Positions 1-7,094 of a DNA stretch of 23,782 nucleotides are shown in pieces; the stretch's first letter is position 1, and the number at the start of each line of letters is the position of its first letter. The notes under the pieces are model-generated. The model was not told the DNA's origin. It worked only from the letters and a program-made list of their open reading frames with translations, and ran no database searches. Both the position numbers and the translations under genes were made by a program. This DNA is from SG8-41 sp035620515 (GTDB lineage: Bacteria; Pseudomonadota; Gammaproteobacteria; Burkholderiales; SG8-41): NCBI GenBank assembly GCA_035620515.1, contig DASPGR010000118.1, positions 1-23,782 on the forward strand, written 5' to 3'.

Positions 1-159
1 GACGCGTTCTGCGCCAAAACGCTCGGTGAGCCCCACCGTTGCGCGGAACACACCGCCATCGACGCCCACGTCCTGGCCGAGGACGACGACACTCGGGTCG
101 TCTTCCATCTCGCGCCTGAGCGCAAGATTGACCGCCTCAACGAGCGTGATCGCTGTCAT
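1..159 (-). CDS. 2-oxoacid (pyruvate-type) dehydrogenase E1 component, beta subunit, N-terminal fragment
   Basis: The reverse strand opens with ATG at 159 and stays open to the window edge, giving 53 residues beginning MTAITLVEAVNLALRREM. The stretch VLGQDVGVDGGVFRAT is typical of the N-terminus of E1 beta subunits of pyruvate and branched-chain 2-oxoacid dehydrogenases, which pair with E1 alpha to form the thiamine-diphosphate heterotetramer that decarboxylates the 2-oxoacid and acylates the E2 lipoyl arm. It lies directly downstream of the E1 alpha gene, 17 bases after its stop, so the two form an operon. The gap is filled with 7-base repeats. The C-terminal ~270 residues expected of the family lie outside the window, so the substrate (pyruvate, branched-chain oxoacid or acetoin) cannot be settled here. 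Confidence 0.88.
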   Translation of the reverse strand, partial: MTAITLVEAVNLALRREMEDDPSVVVLGQDVGVDGGVFRATVGLTERFGAERV

Positions 160-160
160 T

Positions 161-188
161 CATCACCCATCACCCATCACTCATCACG
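161..188. repeat. Tandem 7-base repeat, four units, between E1 alpha and E1 beta genes
   Basis: Four consecutive units CATCACC, CATCACC, CATCACT and CATCACG run through the gap. The last two overlap the final codons and stop of the E1 alpha gene. Read on the transcribed minus strand, the unit is GTGATGG. Similar arrays occur at 3078-3112 and 5722-5749. The array ends one base before the E1 beta start codon, so it occupies the place where the ribosome binding site should be. GGTGAT in the minus-strand unit matches part of the complement of the 16S rRNA 3' tail, so a role in ribosome binding is possible but only inferred. Confidence 0.8.
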
Positions 189-1247
189 CACTCCCAGAGC
201 GGCGGCGCGCTGGCGCTGGAGCGCGGCGGGCAGCTGGGCATAGAGGTGGTCGAACATCTGCTCCGGTCCGGGGCCGGGCGTGTCGAGATAGGCCTGCGCG
301 GCGGCCTGCACCTCGTCGTTGCATTCCTTGAGAAGCCGGTCTTCGCGCGCCTTGTCCCAAGCGCCGCAGGACGCGAGATAGGTGCGCAGCCGGATGAGCG
401 GCTCGAGCTTCCAGGCTTCGGCCACCTCATCGGGGCTGCGATAGCGCGTGGCGTCATCCGCCGTCGTGTGGTCAGAGAGCCGGTAGGTGAGCGCCTCGAT
501 CAACGTCGGGCCCTTTCCCGAGCGCGCCTTGGCCAGCGCCTCCTCGACTGCATGTCGCACGGCGATGACGTCGTTGCCGTCGACCTGCAGGCCTTCGACG
601 CCCGCCGCGATCGCTTTCTGCGCCAGCGTCTGCGCATGGCTTTGCAGGCCGCGCGGAACGGAAATGGCCCACTGGTTGTTTGTCACGAGAAGCACGAGCG
701 GCAGCTGCCACGTGCCCGCGGCATTCAGGCCTTCGTAGAAATCTCCCTTGGACGTGGCACCATCGCCAAGCGCACATACGGCTGCGCGTGGCTCACGCCG
801 GAGCTTCATCGCGTAAGCTGCGCCAGCCGCGTGTGTCACGTGGGCGGCGATCGTGACGCAGATCGGGAAATCCCGGGGTGACGCGCCGTAGTTGCTGCCG
901 CGCTCATCGCCGCCCCAGTAAAGCAGCATTTCCCGGATCGTGACGCCTCGCATGATCTGCAGGCCGTTCTCCCGATAGGTGCCGAGGAAGACGTCATCCG
1001 GATGCATGGCGCTGCCGGCGCCCGCCTGCACTGCCTCGTGCCCGAGCAGAGAGGCAAAGGTGCCGAGCTGGCCCGTGCGCTGCAGCGCGATGGCCTTGGC
1101 GTCGTAGGCGCGCATCAGGACCATCCACCGGTACAGGTGCACGAGCTGCCCGGGATCGCGCGCGAATTCGGGCAGTGGCGCGACAGGCTTCCCCTGCGGA
1201 TCGAGGAATTGTGAATACCTGATCTCGAACTTCGCGACGATTGTCAT
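177..1247 (-). CDS. pdhA: 2-oxoacid (pyruvate-type) dehydrogenase E1 component, alpha subunit
   Basis: This 356-residue protein is the thiamine-diphosphate-binding alpha subunit of a heterotetrameric 2-oxoacid dehydrogenase E1, most likely acting on pyruvate. The diphosphate-binding motif is visible as GDGATSKGDFYEG from residue 161, closing with the NN pair at 190-191. Upstream, TYRENG near 90 and the block LLGHEAVQAG near 68 are typical of the family, and the length is usual. The start is ATG at 1247; no strong ribosome binding site precedes it. The beta subunit follows immediately on the same strand. Many Betaproteobacteria use a single-chain E1 (AceE) for pyruvate, so this alpha/beta type could be a second enzyme or serve branched-chain oxoacids. 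The family assignment is sure; the substrate is not, and the symbol is tentative. Confidence 0.85.
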   Translation of the reverse strand: MTIVAKFEIRYSQFLDPQGKPVAPLPEFARDPGQLVHLYRWMVLMRAYDAKAIALQRTGQLGTFASLLGHEAVQAGAGSAMHPDDVFLGTYRENGLQIMRGVTIREMLLYWGGDERGSNYGASPRDFPICVTIAAHVTHAAGAAYAMKLRREPRAAVCALGDGATSKGDFYEGLNAAGTWQLPLVLLVTNNQWAISVPRGLQSHAQTLAQKAIAAGVEGLQVDGNDVIAVRHAVEEALAKARSGKGPTLIEALTYRLSDHTTADDATRYRSPDEVAEAWKLEPLIRLRTYLASCGAWDKAREDRLLKECNDEVQAAAQAYLDTPGPGPEQMFDHLYAQLPAALQRQRAAALGVRDE

Positions 1248-1262
1248 CTAAGCATACCGAAA

Positions 1263-1343
1263 GGTTACCGCAGTTTCCGCCATCGTAATACGTCAATGCA
1301 TTTGACAGCCATCCGGCGAAAACTTACGCTCGCTGCGGTTACC
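1263..1343. repeat. Inverted repeat in the divergent region between E1 alpha and the flavin monooxygenase
   Basis: The left arm GGTTACCGCAG (1263-1273) and the right arm CTGCGGTTACC (1333-1343) are reverse complements with one mismatch in 11 bases, separated by 59 bases. The left arm lies 16 bases upstream of the E1 alpha start. The right arm lies near the predicted transcription start of the plus-strand gene. The placement suits paired operators of a shared regulator with looping, but no regulator gene is next to it, so this is inference. Confidence 0.35.
1302..1330 (+). promoter_or_regulatory. Candidate sigma70 promoter for the flavin monooxygenase gene
   Basis: A perfect -35 hexamer TTGACA (1302-1307) is followed after 17 bases by TACGCT (1325-1330), which matches three of six -10 bases. 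The start codon at 1370 would give a leader of about 33 bases. The -35 is convincing; the -10 is weak, so the site may depend on an activator. Confidence 0.4.
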
Positions 1344-1369
1344 CGTCACTGCCTGAGCGACGACGCGAA

Positions 1370-2491
1370 ATGAAACTCGGCTTTTTCACCATGCCCATGC
1401 ATCCTCCGGGCCGCAACTATACGCAGACGCTCAAGGAGGATCGGGAGGCCGTGCTGCTGGCCGATAGGCTCGGCTTTTCGGAGGCGCTGATTGGCGAGCA
1501 CACCACCGACGTGTGTGAATCGATTCCCTCGTGCCTGGCGTTCATCGCGAGCCTGGCGCACCAGACGAAGAACATCCGGCTGGGAAGCGGGACGGTCAAC
1601 CTTCCCAACAGCCATCCGGCACAGGTCGCTGCGACCGTCGCGATGGTCGATCATATGCTCGAGGGCCGCTTCCTCTTCGGCATCGGCCCGGGCGGGCTTC
1701 GCTCGGACATGGAGATGTTCGGCAACCTCGATGAGGACCGCAACGCCATGTTCGTGGAGGCGATCGATCATATCCTCGCGCTCTGGTCCGGCAGCCCGCC
1801 CTACAACCTCACGGGGCGTTACTGGAATCTCTCCACGGAGCGCACGCTTCTCGCCGAGGCAGGCCAGGGCGTGATGTTGACGCCGTACCAGAAGCCGCAT
1901 CCGCCGATCGTGGTCACCGCAATCGTGCCCTACTCGAGGGGCCTGACGGCCGCGGCTGCGCGCGGATGGAAGCCCATCACGGCGAATTTCCTGCAGCCGG
2001 TGTGGGCGGCGACCCACTGGCCGATGTACGAAAAGGGCTGCTCAGCGGGCGGCCTTCCCGCCGAGCGCGCCGATTGGCGGGTGTGCAAGAGCATTTTCGT
2101 TGCCGAGGACGATGCGGTAGCACGCCGCTACGCCATGGACCCGCGCGGCCCCTACGGCTTCTACTACTGGAATCTCCTGACGAAACGGCGAAGCCGGGGC
2201 AGCGTCGACATCTTCAAGCGGGACATCGAAATGGAGGACAGCGCCGTCACCGTGGACTACCTCCTGGACACACTGGTGGTGTGCGGGAGCGTCGCAAGCG
2301 TCGTCGATCAACTCCTCGCGTTTCGCGAGACGGTCGGGGATTTCGGCACGCTGCTCTACGCCGGCCACGACTGGGCGGACGAGCGCCTGGCGCGCCGTTC
2401 AATGGAGCTCATGGCCGAGAAGGTGATGCCTGCCCTTAACTCGGCGATCGGTCGCAAGCCCGTGGGACCGACGATACGCGCAGTGCCTTGA
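1370..2491 (+). CDS. LLM-class flavin-dependent oxidoreductase (luciferase-like monooxygenase)
   Basis: This 373-residue protein belongs to the bacterial luciferase-like family: TIM-barrel enzymes that use reduced FMN or F420 to oxidise small organic substrates. The N-terminus MKLGFFTMPMHPPG, the block EALIGEHTTD near residue 41, the LGSGTVNLPNSHP strand near 72 and the FGIGPGG turn near 103 are family hallmarks. It resembles the limonene monooxygenase/alkanal monooxygenase-type branch, but the substrate cannot be read from the sequence. It is a single gene: divergent from the E1 genes, convergent with the thioredoxin-like gene 16 bases after its stop, with its own candidate promoter. The ribosome binding site before the ATG is weak. 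Base composition is like its neighbours. Confidence 0.85.
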   Translation: MKLGFFTMPMHPPGRNYTQTLKEDREAVLLADRLGFSEALIGEHTTDVCESIPSCLAFIASLAHQTKNIRLGSGTVNLPNSHPAQVAATVAMVDHMLEGRFLFGIGPGGLRSDMEMFGNLDEDRNAMFVEAIDHILALWSGSPPYNLTGRYWNLSTERTLLAEAGQGVMLTPYQKPHPPIVVTAIVPYSRGLTAAAARGWKPITANFLQPVWAATHWPMYEKGCSAGGLPAERADWRVCKSIFVAEDDAVARRYAMDPRGPYGFYYWNLLTKRRSRGSVDIFKRDIEMEDSAVTVDYLLDTLVVCGSVASVVDQLLAFRETVGDFGTLLYAGHDWADERLARRSMELMAEKVMPALNSAIGRKPVGPTIRAVP

Positions 2492-2507
2492 ATTTGTCGC
2501 CCACGGA

Positions 2508-3080
2508 TCAGCTACCCTTCCTTGCTTTCCGCTCCTTGATGTAGTCGGCGAATTTCCGGCTGCGATAGGCGCCGGTCGCGACGAACTCGCCAAACAGGAT
2601 GAACTCCTCGGCACTGCGGATCGCTCCGAGCTGCCTCACGATCTCCTGGCCTTCCAGGTCGTAGAAGATGAGCGTTGGAGTGCCCTTGATGTTCGTCGCC
2701 TGGGCGAACGTCTTTTCGGTCACCTTCCGTCCCGCGAAGTCATCGAACGGAACCGAGCCGTAGATGTTGATCGAAAAGTTGATGAAATGATCGCGGTAGA
2801 ACTTCTGCACGTCGGGGCGGTTGAGCACGTGCTCCTTCATGTAAAGGCACCCCGGGCATCCGTCCTGCTCGAACATCACGAAGAGCGCCTTCTTGCCCCC
2901 GCGCTTTGCGTCCGCGAGCTCGGCACGAAAATCGTCGGTGCCGGACGCGAAAAAATGCTGATAAGGATCGCGCCCTTCGGCGGCAAGAGGGGCCGATGGC
3001 GTGGCAAGAGCGAGCAGCGCGATCAGAAGGAAACGTCTGCCGGCTGCAAGGTGCCGGCCAGGAACACAGAAGGCACTCAT
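2508..3080 (-). CDS. Secreted thioredoxin-like protein with a CPGC motif
   Basis: The product is 190 residues from ATG at 3080; a GTG one codon upstream (3083) is an alternative start. The N-terminus has a basic patch (GRRF), then a hydrophobic stretch LLIALLALATPSAPLAA ending in an AXA-like site, a good signal peptide, so it probably acts in the periplasm. A thioredoxin-like fold follows: DGCPGC gives the redox cysteine pair near residues 75-78, and GTPT near 133-136 supplies the cis-proline loop. The body resembles SoxW- and DsbD-C-terminal-like thioredoxins that reduce or carry disulfides. It is the last gene of the mdh-prpC-prpD set, 37 bases after prpD, the gap holding a 7-base repeat array. 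Its partner is unknown; no sox or cytochrome maturation genes are nearby. Confidence 0.75.
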   Translation of the reverse strand: MSAFCVPGRHLAAGRRFLLIALLALATPSAPLAAEGRDPYQHFFASGTDDFRAELADAKRGGKKALFVMFEQDGCPGCLYMKEHVLNRPDVQKFYRDHFINFSINIYGSVPFDDFAGRKVTEKTFAQATNIKGTPTLIFYDLEGQEIVRQLGAIRSAEEFILFGEFVATGAYRSRKFADYIKERKARKGS

Positions 3081-3112
3081 CACTCATCACCCATCACTGA
3101 TCACGCATGACT
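3078..3112. repeat. Tandem 7-base repeat, five units, between prpD and the thioredoxin-like gene
   Basis: Units CATCACT, CATCACC, CATCACT, GATCACG and CATGACT follow each other without gaps. Two bases of the array's low end and the start codon of the thioredoxin-like gene coincide, so on the minus strand the gene begins inside the array (GTGATGAG...). The unit is the same as at 161-188 and related to that at 5722-5749. Confidence 0.8.
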
Positions 3113-3120
3113 CAAAGGCG

Positions 3121-4563
3121 TCAGACTGTGAAGAGATCGACAAACTCATGCACCGGCATAGCCTCCAACCGCGCCTGGTCGCGGCACGCTGCGAGTATCG
3201 TGCGCTGCTGCTTCGCCGGGAAGCGCCGGGCGAGATTGGTCCGGAACTTGGCTTCGAGGAGGGGCACGCCTTCCTTGCGCCGGCGGCGATGGCCCACGGG
3301 ATACTCCACGGCCACGTTCTCCGAACGGGAACCGTCGCGGAAGATGACCTGGATCGCGTTGGCGATCGAGCGCCTGGCGGGATCGAGGTAATCGCGTGTC
3401 CACTGCCGGTTCTCAACGCATTGCATCTTCGCGCGAAGCGCGTCGATGCGCGGATCCCGGGCGACCTCATCCTCGTAATCGGAGGCCACCAGCGCGCCCT
3501 TGATGAGCCCGACTGCGGCCATGTACTGCAGGCAGTGGTCGCGGTCAGCCGGGTTGTGCAGGGGCCCCTTCTTGTCGATGATCCGGATGGCTGACTCGTG
3601 GGTCGTGATGACAATTTTCCGGATGTCGTCGAGGCGGTCCTTCACCCGGGGATGGAGCCTGATCGCGGCCTCGACGGCGGTCTGGGCGTGGAACTCCGCG
3701 GGAAACGAGATCTTGAAGAGCACGTTCTCCATCACGTACGAGCCGTAGGGACGCTTGAAGCGCAGTGCCTTGCCCTTGAAGAGAACGTCGTTGAACCCCC
3801 AGGTCTTGGCCGTGAGGGCAGAGGGATAACCCATCTCGCCCTTGAGCGCCATCAGGGCCAGTCGCACCGCGCGGCTCGTGGCGTCGCCCGCGGCCCAGGA
3901 CTTGCGCGAGCCCGTATTGGGCGCGTGGCGATAGGTTCTCAGGGACTGCCCGTCGATCCACGCGTTGGAGAGCGCGTTGACGATCTCCTCGTGTGTCCCT
4001 CCCAACATCTGGGTGACGACCGCCGTCGATGCGACCTTGACCAGGACGACGTGATCGAGGCCCACGCGGTTGAAGCTGTTCTCGAGCGCGATCACGCCCT
4101 GGATCTCGTGCGCCTTGATCATCGCGGTGAGGACCTCGCGCATAACGAGCGGCTGCCTGCGTTGAGCGATGCGGGTGCGTGAGAGCCAGTCCGCCGCGGC
4201 GAGAATTCCGCCCAGGTTATCCGACGGATGGCCCCATTCGGCAGCAAGCCAGGTGTCATTGAAGTCGAGCCAGCGGATCATGGCGCCGAGGTTGAAGGCG
4301 GCGGCGACGGGATCGAGCTGGTATGGTGTTCCCGGCACTTTCGCGCCGTTAGGCACAACAGTGCCCGGGACCACGGGCCCCAGCAGCTTGGTGCAGGCCG
4401 GGTATTCCAGCGCCTCGAGCCCGCATCCCAGCGTGTCCATCAGACACAGCCGTGCAGTGTTGTAGGCTTCCGCGCTCCGGATGCGGTAGCTCGTGACGTA
4501 GTCGGCAATGTCGGTCAGGACCTTGTCGAACTTCGGCCGGACGTTGGAGAGTTGCGTGCTCAC
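3121..4563 (-). CDS. prpD: 2-methylcitrate dehydratase
   Basis: PrpD removes water from 2-methylcitrate to give 2-methyl-cis-aconitate in cytoplasmic propionate breakdown. The 480-residue product matches the MmgE/PrpD family at full length and is close to enterobacterial PrpD as I recall it: LLDTLGCGLEALEYPA-type N-terminal block (here CLMDTLGCGLEALEYPAC), AAFNLGAMIRWLDFNDTW, the EWGHPSDNLGG active-site region near residue 110, YRHAPNTGSRKSWAAGDA, and HNPADRDHCLQYM. The start is a GTG at 4563 that shares a 4-base overlap (GTGA) with the prpC stop, indicating translational coupling. It follows prpC and mdh on the minus strand. PrpB, which finishes the pathway, is not in this window. Confidence 0.95.
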   Translation of the reverse strand: MSTQLSNVRPKFDKVLTDIADYVTSYRIRSAEAYNTARLCLMDTLGCGLEALEYPACTKLLGPVVPGTVVPNGAKVPGTPYQLDPVAAAFNLGAMIRWLDFNDTWLAAEWGHPSDNLGGILAAADWLSRTRIAQRRQPLVMREVLTAMIKAHEIQGVIALENSFNRVGLDHVVLVKVASTAVVTQMLGGTHEEIVNALSNAWIDGQSLRTYRHAPNTGSRKSWAAGDATSRAVRLALMALKGEMGYPSALTAKTWGFNDVLFKGKALRFKRPYGSYVMENVLFKISFPAEFHAQTAVEAAIRLHPRVKDRLDDIRKIVITTHESAIRIIDKKGPLHNPADRDHCLQYMAAVGLIKGALVASDYEDEVARDPRIDALRAKMQCVENRQWTRDYLDPARRSIANAIQVIFRDGSRSENVAVEYPVGHRRRRKEGVPLLEAKFRTNLARRFPAKQQRTILAACRDQARLEAMPVHEFVDLFTV

Positions 4564-5711
4564 GTTCTTTCCTGGATGGGGACGAACTTCCTCGGTTCGG
4601 GGCCGGTATAGACCGCGGTGGGACGGATGATCTTGTTGTCGATCCGCTGCTCGATCACGTGGGCGGACCAGCCGCTGGTGCGCGCAATCACGAAAATCGG
4701 CGTGAACATCGGGGTCGGCACGCCCATGCGGTGATAGGACACGGCCGAGAACCAGTCGAGGTTCGCGAACATCTTCTTCTCACGCATCATCACCTGCTCG
4801 ATGCGCTCGGCGATTTCGAACATCTCCATCTCGCCCGCATCCTGGGACAGCCGCCGCGCGACTTCCTTGATCACCTTGTTGCGCGGGTCGGCGATGGTGT
4901 AGACCGGGTGCCCGAACCCGATCACGACCTCCTTGTTGCGCACGCGTGACACGATGTCGCGCTCCGCCGAGTCGGGAGTCTCGTAACGGTTCATCACCTC
5001 GAACCCGACCTCGTTGGCGCCGCCGTGCTTGGGGCCTTTGAGCGTTCCGATGGCGCCTGTAACGGCCGAATGCATGTCCGAGCCGGTGCCGGCTACGACG
5101 CGCGCCGCAAACGTGGACGCGTTGAATTCGTGCTCCGCATACAGATTGAGCGACGTGTGCATGGCTCTGACCCAGAGCGGCTTCGCCGGCCTGCCATGGA
5201 GCAGCGTCAGGAAATGGCCGCCGATCGAGTCGTCGTCGGTTTCGACCTCAATGCGACGCTTGCTGCGGCTGTAGTGATGCCAGTAGAGCAACATCGACCC
5301 GAAAGACGCCATCAGGCGGTCCGCGATGTCGCGCGCGCCGGCGATGTTGTGATCGTCACTTTCCGGCTCCACGGCGCCAAGCGCGGAGCAGCCGGTGCGC
5401 AGAACGTCCATCGGGTGCGCCGAGGCGGGAATCTGCTCGAGTGTCACTTTGACCGGGTCGGGGAGGGTGCGCAAGGACTTGAGCTTCCGTTTGTACGAGG
5501 CAAGCTCCGCCGGGCTGGGAAGCTTCTCATGCACCAGCAGGTGAGCAATCTCCTCGAACTCGCACTGCTCGGCGATATCGAGGATGTCGTAGCCGCGATA
5601 ATGGAGATCGTTGCCGCTGCGCCCGACCGTGCACAGCGCGGTGCTGCCGGCCTCGACGCCCGAGAGGGCGACGGATTTCTTGGGCTTGAACGCCGCTCGC
5701 GCTTCGCTCAT
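4560..5711 (-). CDS. prpC: 2-methylcitrate synthase
   Basis: PrpC condenses propionyl-CoA with oxaloacetate to 2-methylcitrate. The 383-residue product has the citrate synthase fold with catalytic residues visible as H229 (GPKHGGANEV), H268 (GFGHPVYTIADPR) and D319 (NLDWFSAVSY). The N-terminal KPKKSVALSGV and TALCTVGRSGNDLHYRGYDI blocks and the short length (citrate synthase GltA is ~430) point to PrpC rather than GltA. A true GltA is encoded separately at 10601. The start is ATG at 5711, just before the conserved N-terminus; the frame stays open upstream as far as 6992, but that part runs antisense-free through mdh out of frame and is not coding. Its stop overlaps the prpD start by 4 bases. 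It lies 77 bases downstream of mdh, whose product oxaloacetate is its substrate. Confidence 0.95.
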   Translation of the reverse strand: MSEARAAFKPKKSVALSGVEAGSTALCTVGRSGNDLHYRGYDILDIAEQCEFEEIAHLLVHEKLPSPAELASYKRKLKSLRTLPDPVKVTLEQIPASAHPMDVLRTGCSALGAVEPESDDHNIAGARDIADRLMASFGSMLLYWHHYSRSKRRIEVETDDDSIGGHFLTLLHGRPAKPLWVRAMHTSLNLYAEHEFNASTFAARVVAGTGSDMHSAVTGAIGTLKGPKHGGANEVGFEVMNRYETPDSAERDIVSRVRNKEVVIGFGHPVYTIADPRNKVIKEVARRLSQDAGEMEMFEIAERIEQVMMREKKMFANLDWFSAVSYHRMGVPTPMFTPIFVIARTSGWSAHVIEQRIDNKIIRPTAVYTGPEPRKFVPIQERT

Positions 5712-5721
5712 ACGCACCCCC

Positions 5722-5749
5722 GTGACCCGTGACCGGTGACTCGTGACCG
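5722..5749. repeat. Tandem 7-base repeat, four units, between mdh and prpC
   Basis: Units GTGACCC, GTGACCG, GTGACTC and GTGACCG run without gaps on the plus strand, 10 bases upstream of the prpC start. The unit GTGACNN resembles the GTGATGN unit at 161-188 and 3078-3112, but it is in the opposite orientation relative to the neighbouring genes. The rest of the 77-base gap shows no clear promoter. Confidence 0.75.
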
Positions 5750-5788
5750 AAGTGGAAACATTCTCAGGTTGGACCTTGCCAGGACAGT

Positions 5789-6781
5789 CTACGTGCCCAG
5801 CAGATGCTTGATGGCGTCCCGCTCCTCGTGCAGCTCCTTCAAGGTGGCCATCATGCGTCCGCGGCTGAAGTCGCTGACGTCGAGACCTTTCACGATCTCC
5901 GGTTTTCCGTCGCGGCAAACGCAGGGATAGCCGTAGATGACGCCCTCCGGAATGCCGTAGCTGCCATCCGACGCGATTCCCATGCTCACCCAGTCTCCGT
6001 CCCGCGTTCCGTAGATCCAGTCCCGCACATGATCCATTGCGGCGTTGGCCGCGCTCGCGGCGGAGGACAGGCCGCGCGCGTCGATGACGGCGGCGCCCCG
6101 TTTCTGGATGGTGGGGATGAAATAGTCCTCGAGCCACTTCTGGTCGTTGATGAGCTTCGCCGCGTTCTTCCCGTCGACCTCGGCGTGGAAGACGTCGGGG
6201 TACTGGGTCGCGGAATGATTGCCCCAAACCGTCATCTTCCGCACGCTGGCGACGGGCTTGCCGGTCTTCTGGGCCACCTGCGTCAGCGCGCGGTTGTGAT
6301 CGAGGCGCATCATCGAGCTGAAGTTCCCCGGCTTCAGCGTGGGCGCATTTTTCATCGCGATCAGGCAGTTGGTATTGGCAGGGTTGCCGACGACGAGCAC
6401 CTTTACGTCGCGCCTTGCGACCTCGGACAGCGCCTTGCCCTGCGGCGCAAAGATCTTGCCGTTCGCATCGAGGAGGTCTTTGCGCTCCATCCCGGGACCG
6501 CGCGGCCGGGCGCCCACGAGCAAAGCGATGTCGGCGTCCTTGAAGGCAACGAGCGGGTCGGAGCTGGCGGTCATGCCGGCGAGCAGGGGAAATGCGCAGT
6601 CGTCCAGTTCCATCGCGACGCCGGTCAGCGCTTTCTGAACCTTGGGATCGGGGATTTCCAGCAACTGGAGGATGACAGGCTGGTCCTTGCCAAGCATCTC
6701 GCCGCTGGCGATGCGGAAAAGCAGGCTGTATCCGATCTGGCCGGCCGCGCCGGTTACCGCCACGCGCGTGGGACGTTTCAT
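5789..6781 (-). CDS. mdh: Malate dehydrogenase (NAD-dependent)
   Basis: This 330-residue enzyme oxidises malate to oxaloacetate with NAD in the TCA cycle. It carries the nucleotide-binding glycine motif GAAGQIG at residues 11-17, the substrate loop GARPRGPGMERKDLL from 90, the LDHNR block with D161, and the catalytic histidine H189 in WGNHSATQYPD. Length and sequence fit the ~330-residue cytosolic-type MDH common in Betaproteobacteria. The start is ATG at 6781, preceded by AGGAG at a spacing of 8 bases; an upstream in-frame extension to 6946 is open but lacks family similarity. A strong candidate promoter lies at 6878-6907. It heads the minus-strand set mdh, prpC, prpD, thioredoxin-like. Confidence 0.97.
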   Translation of the reverse strand: MKRPTRVAVTGAAGQIGYSLLFRIASGEMLGKDQPVILQLLEIPDPKVQKALTGVAMELDDCAFPLLAGMTASSDPLVAFKDADIALLVGARPRGPGMERKDLLDANGKIFAPQGKALSEVARRDVKVLVVGNPANTNCLIAMKNAPTLKPGNFSSMMRLDHNRALTQVAQKTGKPVASVRKMTVWGNHSATQYPDVFHAEVDGKNAAKLINDQKWLEDYFIPTIQKRGAAVIDARGLSSAASAANAAMDHVRDWIYGTRDGDWVSMGIASDGSYGIPEGVIYGYPCVCRDGKPEIVKGLDVSDFSRGRMMATLKELHEERDAIKHLLGT

Positions 6782-6877
6782 CAAGTGGACTCCTGTTATG
6801 CGGGACGAGGTTTTGCTTGTTGGGAACCAGCCAGAGACGCAAGCGACTCGACGGCACTGCCAGCGTATCAAGCGGCG

Positions 6878-6907
6878 ATGATAGCGAACGTTGCGCTGAA
6901 GTGACAA
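6878..6907 (-). promoter_or_regulatory. Candidate sigma70 promoter for mdh
   Basis: On the minus strand, TTGTCA (6907-6902, five of six -35 bases) is followed after 18 bases by TATCAT (6883-6878, five of six -10 bases). The predicted start lies near 6871, leaving a leader of about 90 bases. The -10 overlaps one arm of the TATCA-N8-TGATA repeat. Confidence 0.5.
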
Positions 6908-6976
6908 GCTTCGACGCGTGCCGGCGCGCGTGCCAGAGTGCGCCACAGATCAGCGGGTTGCGGACGCCGCCGCTGC

Positions 6977-7005
6977 TTATGCAGCGCATCAAAAACTGCT
7001 AGAAT
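6977..7005 (+). promoter_or_regulatory. Candidate extended -10 promoter for the sdh operon
   Basis: TAGAAT (7000-7005) matches five of six -10 bases and is preceded by TGC, the extended -10 element. The -35 position 17 bases upstream reads TTATGC (6977-6982), a poor match, as is common where an extended -10 is present. The leader to the sdhC start at 7095 would be about 83 bases. Confidence 0.38.
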
Positions 7006-7094
7006 TCGTTCGCAAAACACGCGCAGTTCCTCCGTCGCCGCGCGACGATCTAACCCTTACGCCGCCTGATTCCAGCCCTGACCAGAAGCAGCTG

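Larger units (their letters stand above)
6782..7094. other. Divergent intergenic region between mdh and sdhC
   Basis: These 313 bases hold no convincing gene. They carry a candidate mdh promoter (minus strand, 6878-6907), a candidate sdhC promoter (plus strand, 6977-7005) and a perfect 5-base inverted repeat TATCA (6866-6870), 8-base spacer, TGATA (6879-6883). The right arm of that repeat lies within the mdh -10 hexamer, so it is a possible operator. From memory, many Betaproteobacteria have a GntR-type regulator gene between mdh and sdhC; it is absent here. An open frame upstream of sdhC (from 6918) has no SDH similarity. Confidence 0.7.

Noticed and set aside
161..188. Possible CRISPR or minisatellite
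   Set aside because: Units are only 7 bases, there are no spacers, and no cas genes are present.
5712..6992. N-terminal extension that would fuse prpC to a long upstream segment
   Set aside because: The upstream part overlaps mdh on the same strand in another frame and is arginine-rich nonsense; prpC homology starts at the ATG at 5711.
6918..7094. 59-codon N-terminal extension of sdhC
   Set aside because: It covers the candidate promoter and has no SDH similarity; the ATG at 7095 gives the family length and residue alignment.
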